Assembly: GCA_030646745.1 (NCBI GenBank)
Contig: JAUSKV010000276.1
Coordinates: forward strand, 1-5,527
Reading direction: 5' to 3'
DNA from: Sulfurimonas sp.
GTDB taxonomy: Bacteria > Campylobacterota > Campylobacteria > Campylobacterales > Sulfurimonadaceae
DNA: 5,527 nt
Below, piece by piece: positions 5,328 to 5,527 of this stretch. Within the stretch, counting starts at the first letter, position 1, and every line of letters starts with the position of its first letter. Under the pieces are notes generated by a model. The model saw only the letters and a list, made by a program, of their open reading frames with translations. It was not told the origin of the DNA and ran no database searches. The position numbers were made by a program, and so were the translations under genes.

Positions 5328-5527
5328 CTATCTTCCATGTACAGCGTTACCCATATCCCACATCGGCAAGAAAATACCAAGTGCAAGTAAAATAACCATT
5401 GAAGCTATTATAAAGAGCATTATAGGTTCAATAGCCTCCGATAGACCGTCAATAATAGCATCAAATCTCATTTTATAGTACTCTGCAACTTTCTTTATCA
5501 TGGCATCAAGCGTACCGCTATCCTCTC
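5328..5527 (-). CDS. GspF/PilC-type type II secretion or type IV pilus inner-membrane platform protein (C-terminal end only)
   Basis: Reading the minus strand from the right edge gives 65 in-frame residues ending in TAG (plus-strand 5328-5330); the start lies beyond the window. The fragment begins EDSGTLDAMIKKVAEYY, matching the C-terminal cytoplasmic helical bundle of GspF/PilC proteins, which typically reads E-x-G-x-L-x(3)-L-x-K-x-A-x-x-Y. GLSEAIEPIML then leads into a single transmembrane segment (about residues 34-54) and the family's F-L-P-M-W-D-M-G-N-A-V ending. These proteins form the inner-membrane platform that couples the assembly ATPase to pseudopilus or pilus polymerisation. In Campylobacter the related CtsF takes part in DNA uptake. 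Which machine this copy serves cannot be told from the fragment. It is convergent with yigZ and unrelated to the plus-strand operon. Confidence 0.88.
   Translation of the reverse strand, partial: EDSGTLDAMIKKVAEYYKMRFDAIIDGLSEAIEPIMLFIIASMVILLALGIFLPMWDMGNAVHGR

Noticed and set aside
1..5527. CRISPR array, insertion sequence, tRNA/rRNA or a defence/toxin system
   Set aside because: No regularly spaced repeats, transposase motifs, cloverleaf-like sequence or defence-type domains were found by reading; nearly all the DNA is taken up by recognisable housekeeping genes.

Overview
The window looks like ordinary chromosomal DNA from a Campylobacterota (former Epsilonproteobacteria) member, probably a free-living type such as Sulfurimonas or a relative. 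The sequence is AT-rich and densely packed. The MtnN, YebC and TtcA-family proteins resemble what I remember of Helicobacter/Campylobacter/Sulfurimonas homologues. The one convincing promoter is an extended -10 without an obvious -35, which is usual in this phylum. The genus assignment is inference from recalled homologues, not a search.

Layout. Positions 1-3101 hold four tightly packed plus-strand genes with gaps of 9, 1 and 8 nt, so they probably form one operon. First is the 3' part of a degenerate sigma-54-activator-like AAA+ protein with a Fis-type helix-turn-helix, whose start lies outside the window. It is followed by fabD (malonyl-CoA:ACP transacylase), a nitrilase-superfamily amidohydrolase resembling the glutaminase domain of NAD synthetase, and mtnN (MTA/SAH/aminofutalosine nucleosidase). 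A 75-nt gap with two inverted repeats leads to a TtcA-family PP-loop ATPase (3177-3935). A clear extended -10 promoter and a good Shine-Dalgarno precede yebC (3989-4699). A yigZ/IMPACT-family gene follows (4733-5308) and appears to lack a Shine-Dalgarno. At the right edge (5328-5527, minus strand) is the C-terminal end of a GspF/PilC-type inner-membrane platform protein, convergent with yigZ across 19 nt that hold half of a small AT-rich hairpin.

How the genes work together. The theme is housekeeping: the committed malonyl-ACP step of fatty-acid synthesis (FabD), recycling of methylthioadenosine and S-adenosylhomocysteine and probably the futalosine route to menaquinone (MtnN), a tRNA-thiolation-type enzyme (TtcA family), and a ribosome-associated or regulatory factor (YebC). 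I see no mobile element, CRISPR array, tRNA, rRNA or defence/toxin system, and I do not claim a new multi-gene system. The points most worth following are single-protein oddities. The leading AAA+ protein has lost its GAFTGA loop, Walker B acids and arginine fingers. The TtcA-like enzyme has CxxF where E. coli TtcA has its CxxC iron-sulfur motif. The free-standing amidase looks like half of a glutamine-dependent NAD synthetase.
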